Shown here one piece after another: positions 18,710-27,362 of a stretch of DNA of 64,000 nt. Position 1 is the stretch's first letter; each line of letters begins with the position of its first letter. The notes under the pieces were generated by a model. It did not search any database, had not been told where the DNA came from, and saw only the letters and a list, made by a program, of their open reading frames with translations. The translations under genes were made by a program, and so were the position numbers. Source of the stretch: Nitrospirota bacterium (lineage in GTDB: Bacteria > Nitrospirota > Thermodesulfovibrionia > UBA6902); the NCBI GenBank assembly GCA_016215115.1, contig JACRLN010000025.1, positions 32,494 through 96,493 on the forward strand, read 5' to 3'.

Positions 18710-20047
18710 TTACGAAATCCTCGCCAAGTCTTGTTCAAGTTCTTTTACTTGTTTAAAAATAAGACGTCTAAACTCCATTTCAATTTCTTGTTTAGTCATC
18801 CTCTTTTTTGTAATTCCAAAAGTATCTCTTAAAACTTGTCTCTTCTGACTTATGGAATATCTATCAAACTTTGGGATGTAATTCGATCTGGTCAAATTCT
18901 TTGTGATTTCATAATATGTTCGTACAAATTTCTTTATTTTGCCTTGATAAGATGAAATACCAAATCTCTCTAATTGCTTTTCTAAGAATATATCAAGCTG
19001 TTTAAGTAGCGACATGTCAGTTATTTGAGAAAAATAAAATATCCAGCCATACTTCATTTCGTCAAATATGCAGCCAGTTATTCTCAGGTTGAGATTCCAA
19101 TAAAGACGTGAAACATTCTTTTCGCGTGAATGTTTATAGATTGTCAAAATCCTAATGATAGATTCTCGCAGCTTGTCAATGGTCGGTTTTCTAACAGAAA
19201 TATTTGATGGACTAAACTTATAACCAAGATAGGAAAATTCTTCAGAGATATTGCCAACTTTTGCCTTGGACTCATCCTCACCTTCTTTATGTAAAGAAAG
19301 CCCCAGCTTATCACAATCATCATTTATTTCTTTTTTTAAATGCGTAACGTTATTTTCATTGCAAAAAACAATGATATCGTCAACATATCTAAAGTATTGA
19401 TAGTCCTCTTGAGAGCCATGTTTTAAATCAATAGGGATCATATAAATGTTTGCTAAAATATTTGATATAGAGAGACCTTGAGGAACACCAACAGATTGCC
19501 ACTGTTTTTGACCGCTTGGTTTAGCAACGGTATCTTGAATAATTGAGCCCCTAATAAGTTTAAGTACCTCGCTCTTTCTTATCTTTTTTGAAATTTGATC
19601 CAAAAGTGATTCGTGCTTAACAGATGGGTAAAAGCTCTTAACATCAAGCCTTATATAATGATTATTCTTTCTCGAGTTAAATGACTTGATTGCATCCCCT
19701 ATCACTTTATGTAAGAATGGAATGCTTTTTCCATATACGTCAAATAATATTTCAGAGAGAGCACGTTGAGTTAGTTTGTCTCTAATTGTTGGGATAGAAA
19801 TTACTCTTGGACATTTATTTGCACCGCGTGAAATGAGCTTTTCTTTATATTGAGAGAAGTGGTATGTTCCTTGATGAACCTTTCTGTAAATAATATCTAT
19901 ATTGTTATCGAGGTTTTTATCGAATAATTTTTTATTAACTCTGTCAACACCAATTGCGCTATTAAATCGAATATTGTTTTGGTAAATATCCTTGAGATAC
20001 TTCTTTGTAAAGACCTGTTTAAATTTCTTTGATGCAGACTCAGCCAT
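18710..20047 (-). CDS. Reverse transcriptase, UG/Abi (defense-associated)-like
   Basis: RVISIPTIRDKLTQRAL, IRLDVKSFYPSV, VGVPQGLSISNILANIYM, FRYVDDIIVF (YVDD); no HNH/endonuclease or integrase domain seen. Confidence 0.93.
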   Translation of the reverse strand: MAESASKKFKQVFTKKYLKDIYQNNIRFNSAIGVDRVNKKLFDKNLDNNIDIIYRKVHQGTYHFSQYKEKLISRGANKCPRVISIPTIRDKLTQRALSEILFDVYGKSIPFLHKVIGDAIKSFNSRKNNHYIRLDVKSFYPSVKHESLLDQISKKIRKSEVLKLIRGSIIQDTVAKPSGQKQWQSVGVPQGLSISNILANIYMIPIDLKHGSQEDYQYFRYVDDIIVFCNENNVTHLKKEINDDCDKLGLSLHKEGEDESKAKVGNISEEFSYLGYKFSPSNISVRKPTIDKLRESIIRILTIYKHSREKNVSRLYWNLNLRITGCIFDEMKYGWIFYFSQITDMSLLKQLDIFLEKQLERFGISSYQGKIKKFVRTYYEITKNLTRSNYIPKFDRYSISQKRQVLRDTFGITKKRMTKQEIEMEFRRLIFKQVKELEQDLARIS

Positions 20048-20606
20048 AAAAGTAAAATGAAAGTACTATTAGTGGTAATAATAATAGAAAGACTTTTAAA
20101 GTCACTCTCCTGCCAACCTCAAAGTAATAAGTGACTTTTTCCTGCCATTGAAACGATGGCGCTAATCCTGCATCGTTTCTTTTCGAAAATCTAAAGCATA
20201 AGTAGTCAAAGTCTATATGATTTTCTACATTCAACAGTACATTAGAATATTCATTATGGATACTTTCGAGTAATGCTGTGTCCTTATTTTCTTCAGCTCG
20301 CATTGCCCTTGAAGCTAATTCATCTAACTTTATGTAGCATTGGCGTATTCGCATAGCTCTTTCAGAATATCTTTGTGAATATAAAAAAACAGATGACACA
20401 AGCACAGCAACGGAAGCGGACAATAAGAAAATATCAATAGAATAATTATCTCTTTTAAGACTCCATATTGATAGAAATACAAGAAATAGAGAGTACCAAA
20501 TCATTAATATATAGGAGAATTTTTCATTATGCAACAGACGATTCTCAGCATAGATTCTTGATTTTCGAGTAACCCATATTTTATTTGAAAGTTCATTCAT
20601 AGGCAT
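20040..20606 (-). CDS. SLATT-like two-TM membrane protein (start MPMNEL at 20606 preferred to 20636)
   Basis: Two adjacent TM segments (FSYILMIWYSLFLVFLSIWSL / IDIFLLSASVAVLVSSVFLY), helical region YIKLDELASRAMRA, C-terminal TM; overlaps RT by 8 nt. Confidence 0.75.
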   Translation of the reverse strand: MPMNELSNKIWVTRKSRIYAENRLLHNEKFSYILMIWYSLFLVFLSIWSLKRDNYSIDIFLLSASVAVLVSSVFLYSQRYSERAMRIRQCYIKLDELASRAMRAEENKDTALLESIHNEYSNVLLNVENHIDFDYLCFRFSKRNDAGLAPSFQWQEKVTYYFEVGRRVTLKVFLLLLPLIVLSFYFYG

Positions 20607-20750
20607 AAAAAAGGTCCCTAACGATTTAAGAGACATTTAACGCCTCCAAAAGAGGCGAGTTGCTAAAAAGCAACTACGACTTAAGTCAGTATTTTTTAGA
20701 TGCGCCCCTGTTTAAAAAACAGGAACTGGCTTATATCACCAGGGACCCTG
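20607..20750 (-). ncRNA. Predicted structured ncRNA leading the SLATT-RT-exonuclease operon
   Basis: Closing helix 20613-20619/20741-20747 (AGGGACC/GGTCCCT) followed by T6; internal hairpins 20641-20657, 20658-20675, 20678-20687, 20707-20723, 20726-20742. Confidence 0.75.
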
Positions 20751-20909
20751 TAACATAATAACATATCAAGAATGTGTGAGGTGGTAATAGGGGACTTGCA
20801 TATCGACTTTCCTCAGATCTGATAGCATTCATATTCCCCAGTTTCCGCTCTTATGTACTTCCGCCTTACTATATTATCTTCATCTTTCTTTATGTTAGAA
20901 TAACGGCCT

Positions 20910-23090
20910 ATGGGGGGCAACGACAGGCACAATGAATCTTCGATATTCGACACGCTGAAGACCGTTTTCGGTTTTCAGACATTCCGTCCTAATCAGGAAT
21001 CCATTATCAGGAATATACTCGGCGGCAAAGATGTATTTGCGGTAATGCCCACCGGCGGCGGGAAATCATTGTGCTACCAACTGCCTTCAAAGCTGATGAG
21101 CGGCGCCGTAGTCGTCATCAGCCCGCTTATCTCGCTGATGAAAGACCAGGTGGATTCAGCGGTTGAGAACGGGATATCCGCCGCTTTTATGAATAGCTCG
21201 ATGAATGCCGGTGAGGTCTCCGGAGTCTATCACAAATTACAATCCGGCAAGCTGAATCTGCTCTATATCGCTCCGGAGAGATTTGCCATGCGGCACTTCC
21301 TTGAAAGGCTGAAGACCTCTTCAGTTTCACTCTTTGCCATAGACGAGGCGCATTGCATATCCGAGTGGGGACATGATTTTCGTCCGGACTATCTCGGCCT
21401 TTCTCTCATACCTGTGATGTTTCCTGGAGTACCGGTTGCTGCCTTTACCGCGACGGCAACCGAAAAGGTGCAGGAAGATATTATCAGGAAGCTCGGTCTC
21501 AGAAGCCCGTATATCGTGCGCGCATCTTTTAACCGCCCAAACATCTTCTATGAGGTAAAGGCGAAATCGGGAGTGGAAGCACAGATACTCGAATTTCTCC
21601 TGGAGCATCCGGGTGAATCCGGGATCATCTACCGCACGACCCGCGATTCTGTAATGGAGACAGCGGATTTCCTGAAATCAAAGGGAATCTCCGCCCTGCC
21701 GTACCATGCGGGGCTGTCCTCAGAAGAACGGAGTAATAATCAGGAGGCGTTCAACAGGGATGAAGTTCAGGTGATCACGGCGACCATTGCCTTTGGTATG
21801 GGCATTGATAAATCCAATGTGCGCTTTGTTCTCCACGCCGACCTCCCCAAAAATATCGAAAGCTATTATCAGGAGACAGGACGGGCAGGCCGTGACGGAA
21901 GCGCGGCCCGCTGTCTGCTGTTTTTCGGAAGGGGGGATATTCCCAAGATCCGTTATTTCATCGATAAAATAACGGATAACAATGAGCGTACCATCGCCAT
22001 GTGGAAGCTGAATCAGATGGCAGGCTATGCGTCGCATAATGTTTGCAGGAGAAAACAGCTCCTCGGATTCTTCGGAGAAGACTATACTCCTGACAATTGC
22101 GCGGCCTGCGATATCTGTTCCGGGAATGTTGAACAGATCGACATCACTATCGAGGCGCAGAAAATAATGTCGGCAGTGTCAAGGACAGGGCAGCGGTTCG
22201 GGGCGGGGCATATTATAGACATCGTAACCGGCGCGGATACTAAGCGCATCCGCGAGCTTGGACATAACGAGATCAAGACCTACGGCGCGGGCAAAGACAG
22301 GGATAAAAGATACTGGCGCACTGTTGTTGATGAACTCATTGCTCAGGAAGCGCTCAAGCAGGAAGGCGCTCCTTATCCTGTACTGAACATTACAAATAAG
22401 GGTTCCGACATATTGTTCGGCAGGGAAAAGATCACGGCATTGAGGAAGGAAGAGGCAAAGACGAAGTCTCCGGCGGAAAAGGGTGGGGAATATGACCGGG
22501 CGCTCTTTGAAAAACTTCGCAGTGTCAGAAAAAGTCTGGCGGACATACAGCAGGTCCCGCCCTATATCATATTTTCGGACAGGACCCTGCAGGATATGTG
22601 CAGACGCTTCCCCTCGACGCTGCCGGAGATGAAAAAGATCGGCGGCGTAGGCGATACAAAGCTCAAAAGGTATGGGGAGGATTTTATCGCTGAGATAAGG
22701 CAATATCTCGATGAAAACCCCGGCATATCGAGACCCGCAGTAGATTCCGTGAATGCATACGACGGATCATCTTCGCAAAAGAAGAAAAAGAGCCATACGG
22801 TCGAAGAGACCTATGAGTTTTTCATAAAAGGAACGTCCCTTGAGGATATAGCAAAACAGCGCAATCTCGCGCCTTCTACCATAGCATCCCACATGGAACG
22901 TCTGATCATGGAAGGACGCGATGTAGATATGGATCGTCTTGTCGAACCGGCAAAGCGTCAGCTGATAGAAAATTTCTTTTTATCCTGTCAGCAGTGGGCG
23001 CTTAAGCCCGTAGTGGAACATTTCTCCGGCACAGTCAGCTATGAAGATGCCCGTCTTGTAAGGGCACACCTGCTGCGTCGTGAGGTATAA
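20910..23090 (+). CDS. recQ: ATP-dependent DNA helicase RecQ
   Basis: FRPNQESIIRNILGGKDVFAVMPTGGGKSLCYQLP, DEAHCISEWGHDFRPDY, QETGRAGRDG, RQC and HRDC domains. Confidence 0.97.
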   Translation: MGGNDRHNESSIFDTLKTVFGFQTFRPNQESIIRNILGGKDVFAVMPTGGGKSLCYQLPSKLMSGAVVVISPLISLMKDQVDSAVENGISAAFMNSSMNAGEVSGVYHKLQSGKLNLLYIAPERFAMRHFLERLKTSSVSLFAIDEAHCISEWGHDFRPDYLGLSLIPVMFPGVPVAAFTATATEKVQEDIIRKLGLRSPYIVRASFNRPNIFYEVKAKSGVEAQILEFLLEHPGESGIIYRTTRDSVMETADFLKSKGISALPYHAGLSSEERSNNQEAFNRDEVQVITATIAFGMGIDKSNVRFVLHADLPKNIESYYQETGRAGRDGSAARCLLFFGRGDIPKIRYFIDKITDNNERTIAMWKLNQMAGYASHNVCRRKQLLGFFGEDYTPDNCAACDICSGNVEQIDITIEAQKIMSAVSRTGQRFGAGHIIDIVTGADTKRIRELGHNEIKTYGAGKDRDKRYWRTVVDELIAQEALKQEGAPYPVLNITNKGSDILFGREKITALRKEEAKTKSPAEKGGEYDRALFEKLRSVRKSLADIQQVPPYIIFSDRTLQDMCRRFPSTLPEMKKIGGVGDTKLKRYGEDFIAEIRQYLDENPGISRPAVDSVNAYDGSSSQKKKKSHTVEETYEFFIKGTSLEDIAKQRNLAPSTIASHMERLIMEGRDVDMDRLVEPAKRQLIENFFLSCQQWALKPVVEHFSGTVSYEDARLVRAHLLRREV

Positions 23091-23102
23091 GACCTGATTT
23101 TT

Positions 23103-23145
23103 TAGCGCTTCCGCGCTTCCTCACTTACGCACTTCCAAGCTTTCA
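23103..23145. repeat. GCGCTTCCGCGCTTCC-type dispersed low-complexity repeat
   Basis: agcgcttccgcgcttcctcacttacgcacttccaagctttcatgc; same type as inside tgt at 62291-62405. Confidence 0.7.
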
Positions 23146-24996
23146 TGCCTCCATCCCGCTGAGTTTTTGTTCAAATTCCTTTGTCCTGCTTTCAAGCTCT
23201 GTTTGAAGACGTTCCAGTTCAGAGAAGAGAGATTCGATCTTTGATTGTGAGCTGTGAACAGCCTGGGACAGTATCCTGATCGCTTCACCATCACCTTTAA
23301 CGGAAGCCTCCATAAGTTCATTGTTGTCCAGTCCGGTCTTTGCTTCCAGGCTTACGATTTCTTTTTCTATTTCAGTGATCCTGCTTTGCAAGGCCCCCAG
23401 GGTTTTTGATTTTTCATTAACCAATGCAGCCCGTACCCGCCGGAGTTGTTTTTTATTTACAGGTTTGTTTTCGGCTGCTTTTGCGACAGACGGCGCAGGA
23501 GCGCTTTCATTTTTCCATCCTACTCTGTCAAGGAAGTCCTGATACGTGCCTTCAAAAAGGGTTGCCTTCCCGCCGTCAAAGACAATGAGCCGTGTTGCGA
23601 TGGCATGGAGTATCATTTCACTGTGGGTAACGATGACTACAGCGCCGCTGAAGTCGTCTATCGCCTCAAGCAGGGAATCTGTGGATTCCATATCGAGATG
23701 GTTCGTGGGTTCATCAAGTATAAGCATGTTGGCAGGGCTGACGAGCAGTTTACCTAAAAGCACACGGCTCTTCTCCCCGCCGGAGAGGACGCTGACCTTC
23801 TTTAACGCATTATCGCCGGAGAACATCATAACGCCGCATATCGAGCGCGATGCGCCCCTGTTATGGTCCGGGTGTGCTTCCATGATCTCTTCCTCCACGG
23901 TCTTCTTCGGGTCCAGGCGGTTTATATTTGTCTGTCCGAAATACGCAAACTTCAGGTCATTGTGACAGCGTACCTCACCGCTCAAAGGAGCTAATTCCCC
24001 GGAAAGAAGGTTCAGAAGCGTTGTCTTACCCTTGCCGTTCTTTCCTATAATAGCGATGCGGTCCTTCTTCCCGACAGAAAAGCTCAATCTGTCAATTAAC
24101 GGAGCGCCGAATGTAAATCCGAAATACAGGTCGTTCACTTCCATAAGCTGTTTGCTGTAAAAGGGAGCAGAGTTAAAGCTAAAGTCAAGATTTTTTGTGT
24201 CGGACAATTTTTCGAGCCGCTCCTTTTTCTCCAATGCCTTGACCCTTGACTGAACCGCCTTTGCCTTAGTAGCCTTAGCGCGGAAGCGGTTTATGAACTG
24301 CTCGATCTCCGCCCGTTTTTTCTCATCGTTTACCCGTGTCTTTTCATATATCTCTTCTTCCAGCATTAATTGCTGATACACATTTGCCGTAGGCCCGGCT
24401 ATCTTTCTTATCCCGCAGCGATGAATCGCCATTGTATGCGTGGTAACGCTGTCCATAATTGAGCGGTCATGCGTAATTATCATCAGCTCTTTTTTCCATG
24501 ATCTTAAAAATTGCACAAGCCAGCGGAGCGACACAATATCGAGATAGTTTGTGGGTTCGTCAAGGAGCAGGAGATTCGGATCCGAGACGAGAACCTTTGC
24601 AAGGTTCAGCCTCACCTGAAACCCGCCGGACAACCGGAGAGGATCGATACTGAAATCGTCAGTGGAAAACCCGAGGCCCATAAGTATGGATTCTGCTTTG
24701 TAACTCTCATCCTTGTGATCCTCACGTAGTGGAAGGCTCAGGCATGCCTCTTTCAGTACCGTATCTTCGGAGAACCTGATGTGCTGTGAGAGATGCCCGA
24801 TCCTGTAGCCGGCAGGAATACTGATAACCCCGGAGTCCTGATGCTCCTGTCCTAATATCAGCCTGAACAGTGTGGTCTTGCCGTGACCGTTTCTGCCGAC
24901 AAGTCCCAGGCGTTCACCGGGGTTGATCAAAAAACTGACCTTGTCGAAGAGCACCTGGCCTCCGTATGATTTATCTAAATTGCTTACCTGTATCAT
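23143..24996 (-). CDS. ABC-F family ATP-binding protein (duplicated ABC domains)
   Basis: GRNGHGKTTL, LSGGFQVRLNLAKVL, GKNGKGKTTLL, LSGGEKSRVLLGKLL; no TM segments. Confidence 0.95.
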   Translation of the reverse strand: MIQVSNLDKSYGGQVLFDKVSFLINPGERLGLVGRNGHGKTTLFRLILGQEHQDSGVISIPAGYRIGHLSQHIRFSEDTVLKEACLSLPLREDHKDESYKAESILMGLGFSTDDFSIDPLRLSGGFQVRLNLAKVLVSDPNLLLLDEPTNYLDIVSLRWLVQFLRSWKKELMIITHDRSIMDSVTTHTMAIHRCGIRKIAGPTANVYQQLMLEEEIYEKTRVNDEKKRAEIEQFINRFRAKATKAKAVQSRVKALEKKERLEKLSDTKNLDFSFNSAPFYSKQLMEVNDLYFGFTFGAPLIDRLSFSVGKKDRIAIIGKNGKGKTTLLNLLSGELAPLSGEVRCHNDLKFAYFGQTNINRLDPKKTVEEEIMEAHPDHNRGASRSICGVMMFSGDNALKKVSVLSGGEKSRVLLGKLLVSPANMLILDEPTNHLDMESTDSLLEAIDDFSGAVVIVTHSEMILHAIATRLIVFDGGKATLFEGTYQDFLDRVGWKNESAPAPSVAKAAENKPVNKKQLRRVRAALVNEKSKTLGALQSRITEIEKEIVSLEAKTGLDNNELMEASVKGDGEAIRILSQAVHSSQSKIESLFSELERLQTELESRTKEFEQKLSGMEA

Positions 24997-25280
24997 TCGT
25001 CACCTTTCGTAATTCAGTTGTCACTCCTGTTTACCGTAGATCCTCTTTTTGCCATTCCCATAAAAATGGGAATCCGGAAAGGGCCTGCATTGCTTGATTA
25101 GTCAGCCCTGCTGTTGTTCTATGGTTCTATGGCTCTGTGGCACGTCAGTACTGCGGCTTCCTATCTCAGCAGAATAACACCTGCAGATACTATTCTAAAA
25201 CTTATGACGCGATTAATTCAATTGTTAACAACTTTTTGCTGATTGCAGATTTGAACAGTTTGCATTATCCGGGTTAATTA

Positions 25281-25430
25281 TTAACAGTCTCAAAATAGTA
25301 TTTACAAACTGTAGGCTTTTGTCCGTCATGCCCGAGGTTCTTAATCGGGCATCCAGAGACTAAAAACTATTGGATTCCCGCTCAACAGAATGCGGGAATG
25401 ACGCCTCAATCTATTATGAGACCCTTATTA
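25281..25430. mobile_element. MITE-like element, family 1 (inverse orientation)
   Basis: Ends AGTCTCAAAATAGTATTTACA and CTATTATGAGACCCTTATTAA shared with 32387-32582 and 61511-61675. Confidence 0.75.
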
Positions 25431-25472
25431 ATTTCGCAGGACATCCAATCCCCCTTAAGTTATAATCTCATT

Positions 25473-27308
25473 ATGGCTATTAAAAAGAAATTGGAGCAGG
25501 TCCCATCTTCTCCCGGCATTTATATTATGATGGGAAACAAAGGACCGGCCCTTTATGTTGGAAAGGCAAAAAATCTGAAAAACAGACTAAGGTCTTATTT
25601 TCAGGATTCCGCTGCTCTTGATGTACGAAAATCCAAAATGGTTTATGAAGTCAGGGACTTTGAATACATTGTTACAAAAAACGAACTTGAGGCGCTGATA
25701 CTTGAAGCAAATTTTATCAAAAGGCTGAAACCTCCTTACAATATAATCCTCAGGGACGACAAAAACTATCCTTATCTCAAGCTGACCGTGAAGGAACAGT
25801 GGCCCCGGCTTGAAGTGGTACGCAAAATAGAGAAGGACGGCTCACTCTACTATGGCCCGTATATCCCTTCAGGGGCTATGTGGGAAATGCTTAAGTTCAT
25901 ACGGCGCAATTTCCCCATCCGGCTCTGCAGATACAACCTTGAAAAACCTTTCAGGCCCTGTGTTCAATACCAGATGGGAAGATGTCTGGCCCCTTGTGCA
26001 AAATCTCTGAGAACAAAAGCAGACCTTGCAAAATATATGGAAATCGTAAACGAAGTAAAATCATTCATTCAGGGAGAAAAAAGGGAACTCCTTTCCAGTC
26101 TGCAGCATCGTATGCAGCAGCTTTCGGATAAGCTTGAATTTGAAGAGGCGGCAAACATCAGGGACAGGTTAACGGCGCTTCAAAAGGCGTGGGAATCGCA
26201 GCGTGTCATAGCCCCTGAACTCGGAGATGTGGATGTAATAGGGCTCTACAGGGAAAAACACGAAGCATCCATATTCATATTATTTATACGAAACGGCATG
26301 GTTATCGGCCAAAAGGATTTCTTTCTGAAAAAAGTCAGCGATATTGAAGATGAAGAGCTTGTTGCAAGCTTTATAGAGCAGTTTTATTCAAAAGAGATAC
26401 TGCTCCCACCGAGAATAATCCTTCCTTTAAAACTGCAACTGCCAACACAGCAAAAGTGGCTGAGCAAAAAAAGAGGGGCTACCGTTGAGCTTGATTATGC
26501 AAAAAATGAACTTGAAGTTAAAGTATTGAAGATGGCTGATGATAATGCCTTCTACTCGTTTAACAGGCATAAGGAAACAAAGGTTGATGAGACGCTTCTG
26601 AAAATAAAAGAACTGCTCAGTTTAAAGAAGGTCCCGACAAGAATCGGGGCCATTGACGTGTCAAATATTTCCGGCTCAGAGGCGGTCGGTGCATTAATCG
26701 TCTATGAAGACGGGAAGTTCGTAAAAGATGACTACAGGTTATTCAAAATAAAAACAGTTGAAGGAATTGATGATTTTGCCATGATAGGGGAAGTGGCAGG
26801 CAGGTATCTGAAGAACACGGCAGATGATGAACACATGTTGCCGATGTTAATTCTCATTGATGGGGGAAGGGGACAACTTGAATCCGCATTGAAAGCCATG
26901 AAACCTTTTGACCTTCCGGTTGAAGTCGCTGCGATTGCGAAAGCGAAAGAACGCGGGACCAAGAAAAAGCTATCAGGAATTCGCACAGACATGGACAGGA
27001 TTTATCTTCCTTCCAAAAAGGAGCCTGTCTATCTGGAGCCTTTTATGGCATCAACCCATCTGCTTCAAAAGATACGTGATGAAGCTCATCGATTTGCTGT
27101 AAGTTATCATAAGAAGCTTCGTAAGAAAAGGACCCTCGAATCTCCGCTTGAAAAGATCAGGGGTATCGGAAAAACAAGGAGACTCCTGCTCCTGAGGCAT
27201 TTCGGCAGTATTGACGGAATAAGAAAGGCGTCGATAGAAGAGGTAGCATCTTTAAAGGGGATGAACAGAAAGATAGCTGAGGTTGTGAAAGAATCGCTTG
27301 GAGGTTAA
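25473..27308 (+). CDS. uvrC: Excinuclease ABC subunit C (start MAIKKK)
   Basis: GIYIMMGNKGPALYVGKAKNLKNRLRSYF (GIY-YIG), UVR motif, RNase H-like domain, C-terminal HhH. Confidence 0.97.
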   Translation: MAIKKKLEQVPSSPGIYIMMGNKGPALYVGKAKNLKNRLRSYFQDSAALDVRKSKMVYEVRDFEYIVTKNELEALILEANFIKRLKPPYNIILRDDKNYPYLKLTVKEQWPRLEVVRKIEKDGSLYYGPYIPSGAMWEMLKFIRRNFPIRLCRYNLEKPFRPCVQYQMGRCLAPCAKSLRTKADLAKYMEIVNEVKSFIQGEKRELLSSLQHRMQQLSDKLEFEEAANIRDRLTALQKAWESQRVIAPELGDVDVIGLYREKHEASIFILFIRNGMVIGQKDFFLKKVSDIEDEELVASFIEQFYSKEILLPPRIILPLKLQLPTQQKWLSKKRGATVELDYAKNELEVKVLKMADDNAFYSFNRHKETKVDETLLKIKELLSLKKVPTRIGAIDVSNISGSEAVGALIVYEDGKFVKDDYRLFKIKTVEGIDDFAMIGEVAGRYLKNTADDEHMLPMLILIDGGRGQLESALKAMKPFDLPVEVAAIAKAKERGTKKKLSGIRTDMDRIYLPSKKEPVYLEPFMASTHLLQKIRDEAHRFAVSYHKKLRKKRTLESPLEKIRGIGKTRRLLLLRHFGSIDGIRKASIEEVASLKGMNRKIAEVVKESLGG

Positions 27309-27331
27309 AGCAAAGGCAGCTAATTTGTAGC

Positions 27332-27349
27332 CGCAGGCTTTAGCCTGCG
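27332..27349. repeat. CGCAGGCTTTAGCCTGCG hairpin
   Basis: 7-bp perfect palindrome between uvrC and the next gene; no T-run. Confidence 0.6.
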
Positions 27350-27362
27350 TTTATAGAAACAA

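Noticed and set aside
18710-20047. Group II intron maturase
   Set aside because: No maturase/HNH extension visible and no domain V-like RNA recognized; co-genes (SLATT, exonuclease) fit a defense RT better.
18710-20636. Classical retron
   Set aside because: I could not identify an msr/msd with priming-guanosine arrangement, and retron-specific RT motifs were not evident; left as UG/Abi-like.
20607-20636. SLATT start codon at 20636
   Set aside because: Would place ten codons inside the ncRNA closing helix; MPMNEL at 20606 follows the T-run and has an AGGGA upstream.
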